A DNA stretch of 64,000 nt from Polytrichum commune (lineage: Eukaryota > Streptophyta > Polytrichopsida > Polytrichales > Polytrichaceae), in the NCBI GenBank assembly GCA_950295325.1, contig OX485808.1:13332501-13396500 (forward strand), in the 5' to 3' direction. Of the stretch, positions 46,483 to 57,348 are shown piece by piece. The notes beneath the pieces were generated by a model, which saw nothing but the letters and a program-made list of their open reading frames with translations, ran no database searches and had not been told where the DNA came from. How positions within the stretch are numbered: position 1 is the first letter of the stretch; each line of letters starts with the position of its first letter. Made by a program: the position numbers and the translations under genes.

Positions 46483-48588
46483 ATTCCCACCTAAGGCATG
46501 TTTGTATGGGTCATTTGACATGTAGGCTTTATACAGAATATGTGACTCTAAGGTTATATAGCTTTGTTATTAAGTTGCCACATTTATAAAACATACCTTG
46601 CCATTACTGGTAAGGTGTTGGAGTATGGGTACATCTAGTGGCTTAGCCTCATTGGCGCCCACCTTTGAGGAGTTCAATGGTGTTTACGTGGGTGTCCCTT
46701 GTCGATGAGGACTCTTACTCTCATCACACCAAACTAGTTGTGGTTACGGTTGTGAGAGAGTTGTTGGCATACAATAACTTATATTGGACAATTATTATAG
46801 AAACTACACAAATGTGGGAGGAGTGATTGGGAGGACAAATATGGAATTATGCACGTGACAGTGAACTCAAACGCCAATATTTTGATTTCCCTTGTTGCAA
46901 ACTAGAATGAAGAGGGTTGGCTTGAAAAAACCTAACATATGGGAGTGTTTTAGGGCCCTCCCTTTGGCAAGAAAACATGGTGAGATGAGAACTACTTCAT
47001 GAGAAAGTATGAGGATTTGTGTCATTTCTACATATACTAGAAGATGAGCTTGCATACCAACTCAATCATCTTGTGGAGTGTGTGGAGTGGGCAAGTTCTA
47101 ATAGGACATATAAAGAGTGTAATGGAAAACATAGTGGTTAGTAGTGGATTGATTTGTCTTAGTGCGTTCATAATTATGTTTTTCGTTTGTCCTTATTCTA
47201 AATGCAATGTCATAGATGGAATGGTGGGGTTTGTCGCATATATATTATGAGAACATTCCATTTGAGAACTTGATGCACAATCCAATTTTGTGCTCTGATG
47301 TTGAGTTTACTACCAAGGACATAGCCATCTTGGACAACTTCGTGTTGGAGCAGGAAGATGCAAGGGTGGCTAGAGGTTTGGGAAGCTAGGTAACTGAATT
47401 GGTTGAGGATGATTGTGTCGTAATGCACCAACCACTAGCCACGATTCCGCAATCGAGTGTAGTATCACCATCAATGTCTACAAGAATTAGTGGAATGGCC
47501 TCCATGCCATTGCAAACTCTAAATACTCCACCAGCCTCCGCAACCACGGCCAAGACTTTGAGAGCAATCATGCAATCACAATAGTTTGCAGTGTTGGTGA
47601 ACACTTACAATATCCACTTCGAACAATATTCGAATGGAAGGAGGAAGAAGGTATTCAAAACATATCATATGCAATGTGGAGGAAAGTGCATGTCATCTAT
47701 ATGTAGGATTATTCAAATAACACCTTGCAAGTGGAGACATTGAAGGGGTGTCTTTGAGAGTGCTTAAAGGAGGTGAAAATGATAAGGTCGAACCCAGATG
47801 GAGGGTTGAGTGTTTGCTTGCAAAGCAATGAGATTTGGAGCATTTGAAGCAACTGACGAACATACAAGCCGGAATGTCTTAAAGATAAGGCAAGATATTC
47901 TAGAGAACAAGATGAGGAAGCCACCGGGGAAGAGAGTTGGTGATATTCTTTCACCCATATCAACTGACATGATGGCTTCCGCACCCAACACAACTATGAC
48001 GGACAAAAGTATCGAGTGAGTAGGAGGTAAATCCAAATCTTTGAACAAAGGGGAGTGTTTGATAGCTCGAGCCAAGAGCATGGTGGCTATGACAAGGATT
48101 TTGAAGGGATCTAGTGAGGATATAGACAATTTATTGACAGCTAGGACTAGAATTAGCAATGCAAAAACCACAAGTATTGAGACTTCTTACATCAAGCAAG
48201 TGTAGAGATGGGAGTGATTAGAAGAGGGGGAAAATAAGGCAATTGAATTGTTAGGAATGAAGTGAAGGCACATGATTTGGAAATCATTGGTGTGATTGTA
48301 ATGTAATATTTTTCTTCCATTTCAAGAAAAAACAATATTTCATTCAATATCAACTATTGTTACTTTGCTTTGTTTTACATGTGTGCATGGATAAGCAATG
48401 CATTGGTTGGAGATCACTTATGGGAGTGTAATTAATGTGAGTGACTCTTGATGTAAAAGTGCAATAGAAGTTGGACAATAATCAACAAGGTTGCATGTAA
48501 TGTAATTACAAGCATGCACAAGCATGAAGGATATTTTGCACCCATAATAATAAACATTATCAATACAATCACTTAATAGTGTCCGTCC
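46483..48588. other. Intergenic or degenerate coding DNA, not identified
   Basis: Plus-strand fragments with coding flavour occur at 47399-47584 and 47810-48190, broken by stops. No domain was recognised. They could be remnants of a transposon protein or a host gene. Confidence 0.4.
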
Positions 48589-48740
48589 CAACCAAGAGAA
48601 GGTGGGGTTTTGGCCAATAGATGAATGCATCCATCATCCATGACAATATTTATTCACTTATTGATAAGAAGTGTCATAATGAGAAGTTATCATAGCGACA
48701 TAAAATACCATATGACACTAAATATCATATTTAGTGTACT
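48589..48740 (+). repeat. Dispersed repeat with TAAATAT palindrome, copy 2
   Basis: Matches 13226-13392 in the same orientation: AGAGAAGGT, GGTTTTGGCCAAT, ATCCATGACAATATTT and CACTAAATATCATATTTAGT at the end. Confidence 0.7.
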
Positions 48741-49144
48741 AAGGGGCTACCAAACATCACTTAGTAGCTACCCAACTTTGCAAATATCTACCTCATTTAT
48801 TAGTTACATAATAGCCACCGAAGCTCGTCAAGAATTCATTACTGGTTGCCGAGCCTTGCCACTAGGTATCGATGTCAACACGTGTCGAAAAAATTGTCAA
48901 CCAAAGTATCCAAGGCCAATGCTTTGATAGTTTTGGCTCAAGCCCAAATTCTATCATCTGTACCTATCACGAAATAACCTTATATCTACTAGTGTATGAC
49001 CCTCCTTAAGAACTGTGTGAATGTCCCAATTAGTTGGTGTTGTCACCTTTCCAAGGCATATACATAAGATTATTAAGTAATGTGCATTCGTTCTTGTGGG
49101 CCCTAAGAATATAACCATGAGATGCCCCAACCTAGTGCGAAGAG

Positions 49145-50964
49145 GGAGGACGTTAAGGGCCACTTCACACACAAGGCTGAAGGCCCTTGACCATGGCAAT
49201 GTAAGAGCTCTCATTGGTCGAAAAGGCGGAGACCGTCCAAGTTCACTTCACACTAGGAGGTGAAGGCCTAAAGGTCCAAAGAAAAGTTCGTGGATGAAAA
49301 GTCTACATGGAGTCCTACATGGCTAGTTGTGGATAAGGGTGCATGGTCTACCGGAATTTGCGTCAGACCCATCTCCAAGAGGTGGGCTTGACACAAATTC
49401 CGGGAGACCATGACCTTTTTTAATATATTTTTAGCAGGACAGATTCCAAGACAAATTCTAGGACAAACAAACACCACCAAGTAGTTATCTTAAATTGATA
49501 AACTTGGAGGCATATTATATTAAACCAAATCCTCCCCTCTTTTTCCACCAACAAAATATGCAATGGTCCCGCAACATGGTTCATTCTCACTTCACACTAT
49601 GCTTGAGGGCCAAAGACTACATAAAATGGCTTTCCCAACATCCATGGTACGGCCTTTGGATGAGAGTCAAGGGTCCTCACCATGACAAGGTCACGGCTCT
49701 TGGCTCATATGTGAAGTGGCCCTAAATACCCCCCCACGAACTTTTCGGGGGGGGGATATTCTGTTAGGGGCAGCTGCCCGACATTTTTTCTGTTCCGACC
49801 GAAAATTGTTGCCCGCCCGTCCGATTTCGAAAAAACTATTGTACTTGCATTTTTGAAGGCTACTTGTCCACAAATCCCATATTGAGTGCACTTCATTTTC
49901 AAGGTCTCAAATCCAATATATATGTTCACTTCCATTAGTAAATAAGCAATTGACTAGATTCATTTTCAAAGTGAAACCGCCAATAAAGCATGTAATTAAC
50001 TTGGAAGTCAAAAATATTACAAAATCCTCATTAGCACTGAGGTTATAATTTTTGTCACTTACAATTCAAAGGGACTTTATCATTCTAAAATGAAACTAAA
50101 TTTTATTTTAAAGTTTTATTATATATTATATCTAATATATCTAATATATATTTAATACCTTCTACTATCACAAAGTTTTCATATGCATTTAAACTAGTTA
50201 AGTAAGATTGAATGCAACTAAGTCTAATAATTTCTGATTAATCCTAATTAATCCTATTTAAGCCCAATTAGATTAAAAAAATGCGTATCAAATTAATTAA
50301 CCCTGATTAATTATAAAATGTACTTACTGGAATTAATCACGATTTAAATGGAATTAACTCCAGTAAATATAATTTATGATTAATTAGGCTTAATTAATTT
50401 GGTAAGCATATTTTCTGATTTAATTGGGATTAATTAGGATTAATCAGAAATTATTAGACTTAGTTGCATTCAATCTTACTTAACTAGCTTAAATGCATAT
50501 GAAAACTTTGTGATAGTAGAAGGTATTAAATATATATTAGATATATTAGATATAATATATAATAAAACTTTAAAATAAAATTTAGTTTCATTTTAGAATG
50601 ATAAAGTCCCTTTGAATTGTAAGTGACAAAAATTATAACCTCAGTGCTAATGAGGATTTTGTAATATTTTTGACTTCCAAGTTAATTACATGCTTTATTG
50701 GCGGTTTCACTTTGAAAATGAATCTAGTCAATTGCTTATTTACTCAATGGAAGTGAACATATATATTGGATTTGAGACCTTGAAAATGAAGTGCACTCAA
50801 TATGGGATTTGTGGACAAGTAGCCTTCAAAAATGCAAGTACACTAGTTTTTTCGAAATCGAACGGGCGGGCAGCAGTTTTCGGTCGGAGCAGAAAAAATG
50901 TTGGGCGGCTGCCCCTGACAGAATATTCCCCCCGAAAAGTTCGTGGGGGTACTTAACGTCCTCC
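49145..50964. mobile_element. Palindromic (foldback) element with 10 bp target duplication, Mutator-like
   Basis: The direct repeat GTGCGAAGAG flanks it (49135-49144 and 50965-50974). A duplication of 9-11 bp is typical of Mutator-like elements. The ends are inverted copies of GGAGGACGTTAA followed by TACCCCC, CACGAACTTTTCGGGGGG and GATATTCTGT. Apart from the MITE in its left arm, the element is one inverted repeat: each arm is about 615-640 bp and the arms meet near 50350. The outer ends of the arms are G/C-rich and the centre is extremely AT-rich. No protein is encoded. Arms match at most positions, so insertion is fairly recent or identity has been maintained. Confidence 0.85.
49157..49722. 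mobile_element. Harbinger-type MITE, GGGCCACTTCACAC family, copy 4, inside the palindromic element
   Basis: Begins GGGCCACTTCACACACAAG and ends with the complement of GGGCCACTTCACATATGAG, flanked by TAA (49154-49156, 49723-49725). Removing it together with one TAA restores an uninterrupted left arm that mirrors the right arm of the host element, so the order of events is clear: palindrome first, MITE second. Length is 566 bp, and the interior is only partly similar to copies 1-3. Confidence 0.9.
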
Positions 50965-50974
50965 GTGCGAAGAG

Positions 50975-51507
50975 ACTCAAATAAGGTCCTAATCCCATGG
51001 TTATATTCTTATGGCCGACATGAATGAAAGCGCATTGCTAGACAGTTGAACCATAGTTTCACAAAGTCACAAGTAACGAAGATATCATCACAATAAAAGA
51101 TTGAAACATGGCCAAAAAGTTCTTCTTTCTGCCGAAGTTATCAATCATCAGATTTATGATACATTAATAGGTGTGGTTTTCAAGAATGTTCAACATTTAG
51201 TGGCATCCTACCTTAAAATTCAAAGAATGAGCTGCTGTTCAATTTCCTAAACAACTGTAAATTTCACACATCCAAAACAATTTCATTTGTATAGGAATCT
51301 CTTGACATGATTCCAGAAACCCTAAACCCTACACGAACCGCTACTCAGATAATGACTGGAACGAGAATCTGATCTCTTTCGAACTAAATGTTGTTGGGAG
51401 TTGAAGCCAACCGCAATGTACCATGTCATTCATCTCGCAGAGAATCAGAGTTCTGGGTGCATTGACATGCGATCTCACAAGTTGTAAGAATTGACTGAAT
51501 GTCCGAG
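50975..51507 (-). other. Spacer and 3' UTR side of the rhomboid gene
   Basis: No further gene is visible. The 3' UTR of the rhomboid transcript should extend into this interval from 51507 downward; its end was not determined. Confidence 0.5.
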
Positions 51508-52563
51508 TTAGCTGGTGCTGTCGCATTTCCACGCCGAGGTAGGCAGGCAGTTGAGGTAATGGCACCACGAGCATTTCTTGTTAACATCCACATTGGAGTA
51601 GAGCGCGTAGAACCCCGCAGCGAACCCCGCGATCACAATGACCGTCGAGATCGCCAGCAAAAACCACTGGTACCCTTGATGTCTGCTCTTCACAGGCCGC
51701 TCAATGCTGGGATCGAGCAAATCCTTCCGGCTAACCCAAGCAAACTGCGCTTTCATCAAAATCACAAACCCTAAGAAAAACCCTGTAAGAAAACCTCCGA
51801 TGTGGGCAAAGTTGTCAACATGTGGCAACAACCCAATCGCAAGGTTAACTGCTGTCAATACAATGAGTTGCGTAAGCTGCGAGCATCGGCTTCGGTAATG
51901 TGACCAGTTCGTAATAAGCTCGCTCAGGGTTGCACCGAGGAGTCCAAAGAGTGCACCCGAAGCCCCAACAGAAATTGTGTTGGAATGGAAGAGGGAAGAA
52001 AGCAAGCTCCCCCCTAACCCTGACACCAAATACACCAAACCTATACGAAAAAACCCAAAATCTTTCTCCAACTGTATACCGAAGACGAGAAGTGCGATCA
52101 TGTTGACGACGAGGTGGAAGACACCTGCGTGTAACCACACGCAGGACATGAGACGCCATCCTTCCTTTTGTTGCACGACCAAAGTGGTCATCAATCCGCC
52201 CATTTTTGTCAATGTTGCGGAGGATGGGCCGAGAAGCGGGTTCTCGCTGAATGGTTGGAACGACATTCTCTTGAATGTTGACCCCAGGATGCATGTTTGG
52301 GAGGATGGGATGTTTGCCGGGCAGTTGTTGATGTACATCACCACGACGAAGACGACCACGTTTGCTACTGCGGTGAAGAGCGTGAAGAATGGGAAATGAG
52401 AAGATCGGAGTCTCCGATCTGGGCCGCTGGGTTGCATGTATGATGGATACATTCCGTTGTGTCCTGGTGCCACAGGTGCCACATAGGGCATCGGTGTCGG
52501 AGCAGGTGTCGGTCGGTCCCCGGGGATGCGCTCGCTGGTGTCATCGAATTTGTGTGAATACAT
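51508..52563 (-). CDS. RBL: Rhomboid-like intramembrane serine protease (RBL family)
   Basis: Cleaves single-pass membrane proteins within the membrane. Close plant relatives (AtRBL1/RBL2 group) reside in the secretory pathway; that location is from the family. The 351-residue protein has the full active site: catalytic Ser202 in GASGALFG and His254 in NFAHIGGF, with WLHAGVFHLVVNM (H145, H150, N154) in the second helix region and W136-R137 in the L1 loop. About seven membrane segments are seen, the first at residues 58-78 and the last at 299-322. A short C-terminal tail carries four cysteines (331, 334, 339, 347) in the CxWCxYLxCLPTSxWxC pattern of this plant group. The N-terminal 57 residues are polar and Pro-rich. 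The coding region is one uninterrupted exon, and a splice acceptor lies 49 bp upstream of the ATG (TTCTTGCAG, exon edge 52612). The start at 52563 fits family length. Confidence 0.95.
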   Translation of the reverse strand: MYSHKFDDTSERIPGDRPTPAPTPMPYVAPVAPGHNGMYPSYMQPSGPDRRLRSSHFPFFTLFTAVANVVVFVVVMYINNCPANIPSSQTCILGSTFKRMSFQPFSENPLLGPSSATLTKMGGLMTTLVVQQKEGWRLMSCVWLHAGVFHLVVNMIALLVFGIQLEKDFGFFRIGLVYLVSGLGGSLLSSLFHSNTISVGASGALFGLLGATLSELITNWSHYRSRCSQLTQLIVLTAVNLAIGLLPHVDNFAHIGGFLTGFFLGFVILMKAQFAWVSRKDLLDPSIERPVKSRHQGYQWFLLAISTVIVIAGFAAGFYALYSNVDVNKKCSWCHYLNCLPTSAWKCDSTS

Positions 52564-54300
52564 CGGAGCCCGCCTTCGAAGTCACGCTCACGCAATTGCA
52601 GCACTCGTTGATCTGCAAGAATTATAGTACATAAATTAGTTTCAGAAACCGTGGCAACTTTTAAAGATGCACTGTGGAACTCGCACACTTGTGCAGGATG
52701 AGAGAGAGGTTAAATCCACCTTTAAAATTCCAATCACTTGACACGCAATTTGGGCGAATTCAAACAGGAAGCATAATGCACAAAAGGGGTGAGAATCTCG
52801 TCCAGGAATTGGTCTCAGAATTAGTGACAAGTTTTGAAGATGCGTTCCTGAGCTCGAGTTATGCAGGATGAGAGGAAATAGGTTAACATTGCATAAGACG
52901 ACTCCACAAATACCAAGGCAACTACATTAGCGAACAAGAAAACTCGGCGAGCTGCTTTCGCAAACTGCTAATAATTTAGAATTCCTGTGAACTGTAAGCC
53001 TCAGGCATGTCCACTTGACAAAAGTTCGAACTTGCTGAATACAATTCTTACCACGTCCGACCCACAGATCCGGTTGAATATATATACATTTACACTCCGC
53101 TTGACATGGAACAAAAAGTTATCATCGTTGAGAATGTCAAGAAGATAGATGACGGCCATTATAATAGGGGCTAAAACTATTGGAGCCCAGCCTGCTCGCA
53201 AGAATAACGCATTGCGAGTTCAGAAAAACCGCCATGCTGTTGTTGTGTCTTGAAGAAACGGCTGAACTCAACAGCTGGAATACGAAGGAGTGGGCCGTCT
53301 CCGATACAATCCAGGATGAAAAATTTTATGGACGTCAGAAGACAGACCACCACTAAAACAAAACCATCACCGTTTATAGAGCTAAAAAAAGAACATCTAT
53401 GGCCTCCTCGAAGGCAATGACCTAACATTGCATAGCAGACACCCAGTGAAGCATTCTAAACCTCAGGCATGCCCACTTGACAAAGCTCAAACTTGTTGCA
53501 GACAATTCTTACCGCATCAGCTCCACAGAAGCTCGGAACTTCCTGGAAGTGCATCATGTCAATGTGACTACAAAATCATGAGAATCTCAAGAAGAAGACA
53601 AATGACGGCCACTGTAGTAGGGGCGCCTAAAAATTCCGGAGCCGCCCAGCCTCGCCAACATGATGAAGATGGTAACGTATTGTGAGTTCAGAATAACCGC
53701 CATGATATTATTGTGTCTTGAATAAATGGTTGTTATACGAAGGAGTGGATCATCTCCGATATAATCCACGATGAAAACTTTTATGCGCCTTGGAAGTTGA
53801 CCACCAGATAGACAAAACCATCACCCCGACACAGAGCTAAAAAAACCACATCCACGGCCTCCTTGAAGGCAACGACCTAAAAATGCACAGCAAACACCCA
53901 ATGAAGCAATAATCGAACGCCAAAATGCACCTGTGACACGGTCGATCCCCGACACTCTCCTCCCGAAGAATCCGCAACCCTCCTCAATCCACGGGCGATG
54001 ATAACCTTCGCAACTCAATTCCTCACCTGCAAACACACCATCCACAAAAGATCCACCCTCCTCACTCTCTCAACCTCCTGCTTCTCCTCACCATAACCTG
54101 CGCCCGTTGGCCGAGTACATCAATGCCGCCCAAATATTCCTCCCACCGACGGCCTGTCTCCGCTTAACCCAACACACAAATCCGCCTCGGACCCAAACAA
54201 GACGGCTACCAAACAAACCCCGGATCACCACGCGTTCCGACACTCGAAACAGGATAAGATCGAGTCTCCGCTACAGATAAGCGGGCCCAATAAAATTTAT
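52564..54300 (-). other. Probable 5' UTR exons and intron of the rhomboid gene
   Basis: On the minus strand a strong donor (TTTGCAG then GTGAGG, exon edge 54027) closes a GC-rich stretch from about 54300. The acceptor at 52612 opens the exon that carries the start codon. The simplest reading is a non-coding first exon (about 54300-54027) and a 1.4 kb leader intron. No other gene is visible between them. Transcript evidence is not available. Confidence 0.45.
52985..53910. repeat. Tandem duplication, two units of about 455 bp
   Basis: Unit 1 (about 52990-53445) and unit 2 (about 53455-53910) share, in order, CCTCAGGCATG(T/C)CCACTTGACAA, AGACAAT/ATACAATTCTTACC, GAGTTCAGAA, TACGAAGGAGTGG, CAAAACCATCACC, AGAGCTAAAAAAA and CACCCA(G/A)TGAAGCA. 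The divergence is substantial, so the duplication is old. A weaker, shorter repeat (GCAGGATGAGAG) at 52694-52705 and 52862-52873 lies just outside. It sits in the probable leader intron of the rhomboid gene. Confidence 0.85.
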
Positions 54301-54989
54301 CTGAGGTAGGTTGCGGCGGACCCACACCTGCGATCGACAGGCTCCAAGTAATGGACAAGCAAAGTTACCGCGCAAGATGCACAGAGCAAGCTGAGAATGC
54401 AGTCAGGCTTTCTGCTGTGCACTAACTAAGATTGTTCGCATTGTTTTTTTTTTAGCTTTGGTTTCAATCGGAGAAGCGTGATGATTCCGGCGGGAGTGAG
54501 ATGAAAGAGAGGGTCACGTGCGAAGTGGTGGAGTCCCGGCGTCGACGGCGCTGTCACTGCGAATGAAAGACTCGAGCGAAAGCAAGTCCTCCGCTAGTGG
54601 ACGAACAAAGTGATTGGATTCGGCGTGCTGGGTACCGATTGCCCACACTAACACATTGCTAGTGCCATCCTTATTGATAATAATAGCATCAATGATCATA
54701 CTACAGTTTGTGTATTTATGGAGTGGAAGGAAATAGTAGTCGGCATGGTATTATTAGTGAGCATGAAAATAATGGATGTAAATTTGAGGAAATTGCTCAC
54801 TTGGTGTTGAAAAAGTTGACTGAAGTTTCGATGCACATATTTGAAATAATAGAGTAAATTTATCAGCACCAGATCAACACCATATCAACGGGCTCAGCTT
54901 CATGCCGGTATTTAGATACGGGCGTTCATTTTTCTTTTTCTTTTCTTTCTTAGTAGAGTAAATTAAAAACAAATATTTAAAATATGTGT
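54301..54989. other. Upstream region of the rhomboid gene, partly GC-rich
   Basis: GC-richer around 54480-54660, with a G-box core CACGTG at about 54516-54521. This may be promoter sequence of the rhomboid gene. A 61-codon minus-strand frame (54699-54514) is not recognised. No gene is supported. Confidence 0.35.
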
Positions 54990-55590
54990 TTGTAAAGTAG
55001 AGGGATGAAACCATGGGTTTAGTCTCAAACCTTGAGTTTGTGGCAAGTAGCAACACAAAGTCACCCAAGTTTTCTTGATGAGCTTCAATTAATGTGCACA
55101 AATTGTTGCCTTTTACATGGCGGTGTTTCGCGCCCGAGGGGTTCTGCCTCCCCTCGAAGTGGGCACGTTTTCCTTTTTGGTTCTCAATGAATTCAGCGTT
55201 GGCTTTGTTGGCCTTTTGTCTCAAATAATTTGTTTTTAAAATTTGAATAAATAAATAAATTACACCAACAACAAAAAAACAACAACAATGGTATTGGGCT
55301 ATTAAAACTAGCTTTCTAGCTTGTCATACTAGGATGGGTGGGCCAAGCTAGCCTTGCATAGGCCAATATAGGATTTAGGACAACACGTCCTATGCACATA
55401 CTTTATTTCAGATCTTAAAATACAAAGTTTGAGAGGTGGAAAAAATATGTCCTAGAAGTGTCACCCAACTTTCAGATTAGTCTCCAATGTACGACAAGCT
55501 AACAAAGTTTTAACATAAAGTTTTTTCAAAGAAGGACCAAACCCACTTTCTCATACCTCTTTGAGGGACTTTACACATAACTCTAATTAA
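54990..55590 (+). repeat. Dispersed repeat family A, copy with insertion
   Basis: Carries GATGAAACCATGGGTTTAGT, CAAGTTTTCTTGATG, GGGTGGGCCAAGCTAGCC and GTCACCCAACTTTC as in 13750-14170. About 170 bp of extra, locally GC-richer sequence (roughly 55105-55280) lies between the first and second parts, so the copy is interrupted. Confidence 0.65.
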
Positions 55591-55603
55591 TGTTATTGTA
55601 TTT

Positions 55604-55640
55604 TTAGGGCCGCTTTACACTCGGTGGAGAAGTCCACCGG
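55604..55640 (+). mobile_element. Isolated MITE-like left end
   Basis: TTA followed by GGGCCGCTTTACACTC resembles the left end of the GGGCCACTTCACAC MITEs. No matching right end was found downstream, so only a remnant is called. Confidence 0.35.
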
Positions 55641-56392
55641 TCATGAATTCTAGGGGAATTATGAAATTTGATTGGCCGAGAGTGACACTCTTGTCCGGTG
55701 GTGGTTCACACTACAGTCAAGAGTCCTTTGATGAAGAACTATGTACATGGATGAAAAAATGACATGGTTGCCAACGTGGCGACACTTTTTTGAAGGGGAG
55801 TTCTCTAGAGCTCAAGTTTCTTGGGCAACCTCAAAGCCTTGGACAAGAAACTTGGCCTCTGAAGAACCCCAACTTGAATAAAATATTTTTTACTTAGAGA
55901 AATCTTTGCACTATTGTTCTCCCTATTTAGTATGACACTTTTGGGAAACACAAAAGAAAGTCGTATTATCGAGTTGTCGTCTTCTCATTAATATGACAAA
56001 TGGTGTAAAGTTGTTGTATTATTGAGGGAATACGAAAATATGAACTTTAAAATATATACAATGAGTTTAAGCAATATAGATGGTATGAAATAATAACTTA
56101 TAACTCTAAACAAATACAAATAATCTCAAGAACTCTTGAAATAGGAGTCCAAAGATCTTTGGCGTTGCCTACCCAAGTTAGCAACTGTCATCTTATCTAA
56201 ATTCCCAACTAACTTTTGGAAACTAATCATTTCATTAACACCAAAATATAAAGAGTCCTCTAATAAGAAACTAGACAACAATGATGCATGACAAGTTATT
56301 GATGACAACTATTCTTTAGGGTTTGGCACTCTGAAGGGATGCCAAAGTATCCTAAAACTTGGAGGTTTGTTATCATGGGCCTCGAGTTCGGA

Positions 56393-57348
56393 CATTACAA
56401 CTACCGTAGGTTCATAGCTGGTCCGACACTAAATAATTCAAAAAAAAAGTCAAAATTTTTGGAATATTATTCGCATTTTTTCCCCAAATATAAAATTAAT
56501 TATTTTTCAAAATTACCAAAAAGTAAGAAATTTTTACTTCTCACTAGAGTTTTACTTACAGTGGAAGCATATGTGAATTTTGAAAGAGAGAAGGTGCTCC
56601 TTTTGTAATCAAGCTCACTTACATTAGTCCACAAAGAATATGGGTTAAGAAGTAGCAAGACTCTAGGTGAGGCTTTTCAAATGTGTTGTACACAAATTTT
56701 TGGAGTCCAATTGAGCATAGAAGATGAAGTTTTATAGAATTTTGTCCAACTAACAAAAGTTGAGAAATCAATCCTTCTTCCACCTCCAACAGGTTTTGTG
56801 TCAAAATAAGTCTTTATGCAAAAGATATGGACAAAACATTGCAGCCGTGTAAGATCAAAAAATTAAAATGCGTTCATAACAGTTTTTCGGAGCTCATTTG
56901 TGCATAGAAGATCAACTTTTTTGGAATTTTGTTCATCTAAGAAAAGTTTAGAAATCAAGTAATCTTTCACCTCCAACAAATTTTATGTCATTTGAAGACT
57001 CTATGCAAAAGTTATGCGTGTTATAAAAATGAAGTCTAACTAGGTGCTTCACCTCAAAGTTTACATATCCCATATGCATTGTTGAACACAACTCCACTCT
57101 ACTTGCATAAAGCACAGAGCATTCTCAACTCTTCACTCACATCTTACTTGTCATTCAATGCAAGAGAGATGTACAAGATATAAGCTTAAATAAAAAATGA
57201 ATTTAAGTTGTATTTTTAAAAATTAAAAGAGAAAATTCCTGAAAATATGAATATACTTTTTTTAGGTGCTGAACCTACTTTTTGAACTTTAATTAATTAT
57301 TCGGCTAACATGTGTCGAACCAGCTATGAACCTACGGTAGTTATAATG
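56393..57348. mobile_element. Element with CCGTAGGTTCATAGCTGGT inverted ends
   Basis: CATTACAACTACCGTAGG, TTCATAGCTGGT and CCGACAC at the left are mirrored at the right (GTGTCG, ACCAGCTATGAA, CCTACGGTAGTTATAATG), giving terminal inverted repeats of about 37 bp. The inner CCGTAG...CTACGG edge is bounded by TA on both sides, which would suit Tc1/mariner, but the inverted repeat continues beyond it, so the superfamily is uncertain. Length is about 956 bp. No long open frame is present. Confidence 0.7.
56670..57030 (+). repeat. Internal tandem repeat of about 190 bp, two units
   Basis: GAGCATAGAAGATGAAGTTT and GTGCATAGAAGATCAACTTT head two units that also share TAGAATTTTGT/TGGAATTTTGT, GAGAAATCAA/TAGAAATCAAG, CACCTCCAAC and TATGCAAAAG. 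They lie inside the CCGTAG-ended element. Confidence 0.75.

Noticed and set aside
54514-54699. A 61-codon minus-strand frame upstream of the rhomboid gene
   Set aside because: No family was recognised, and the GC-richer context near a promoter explains the lack of stops.
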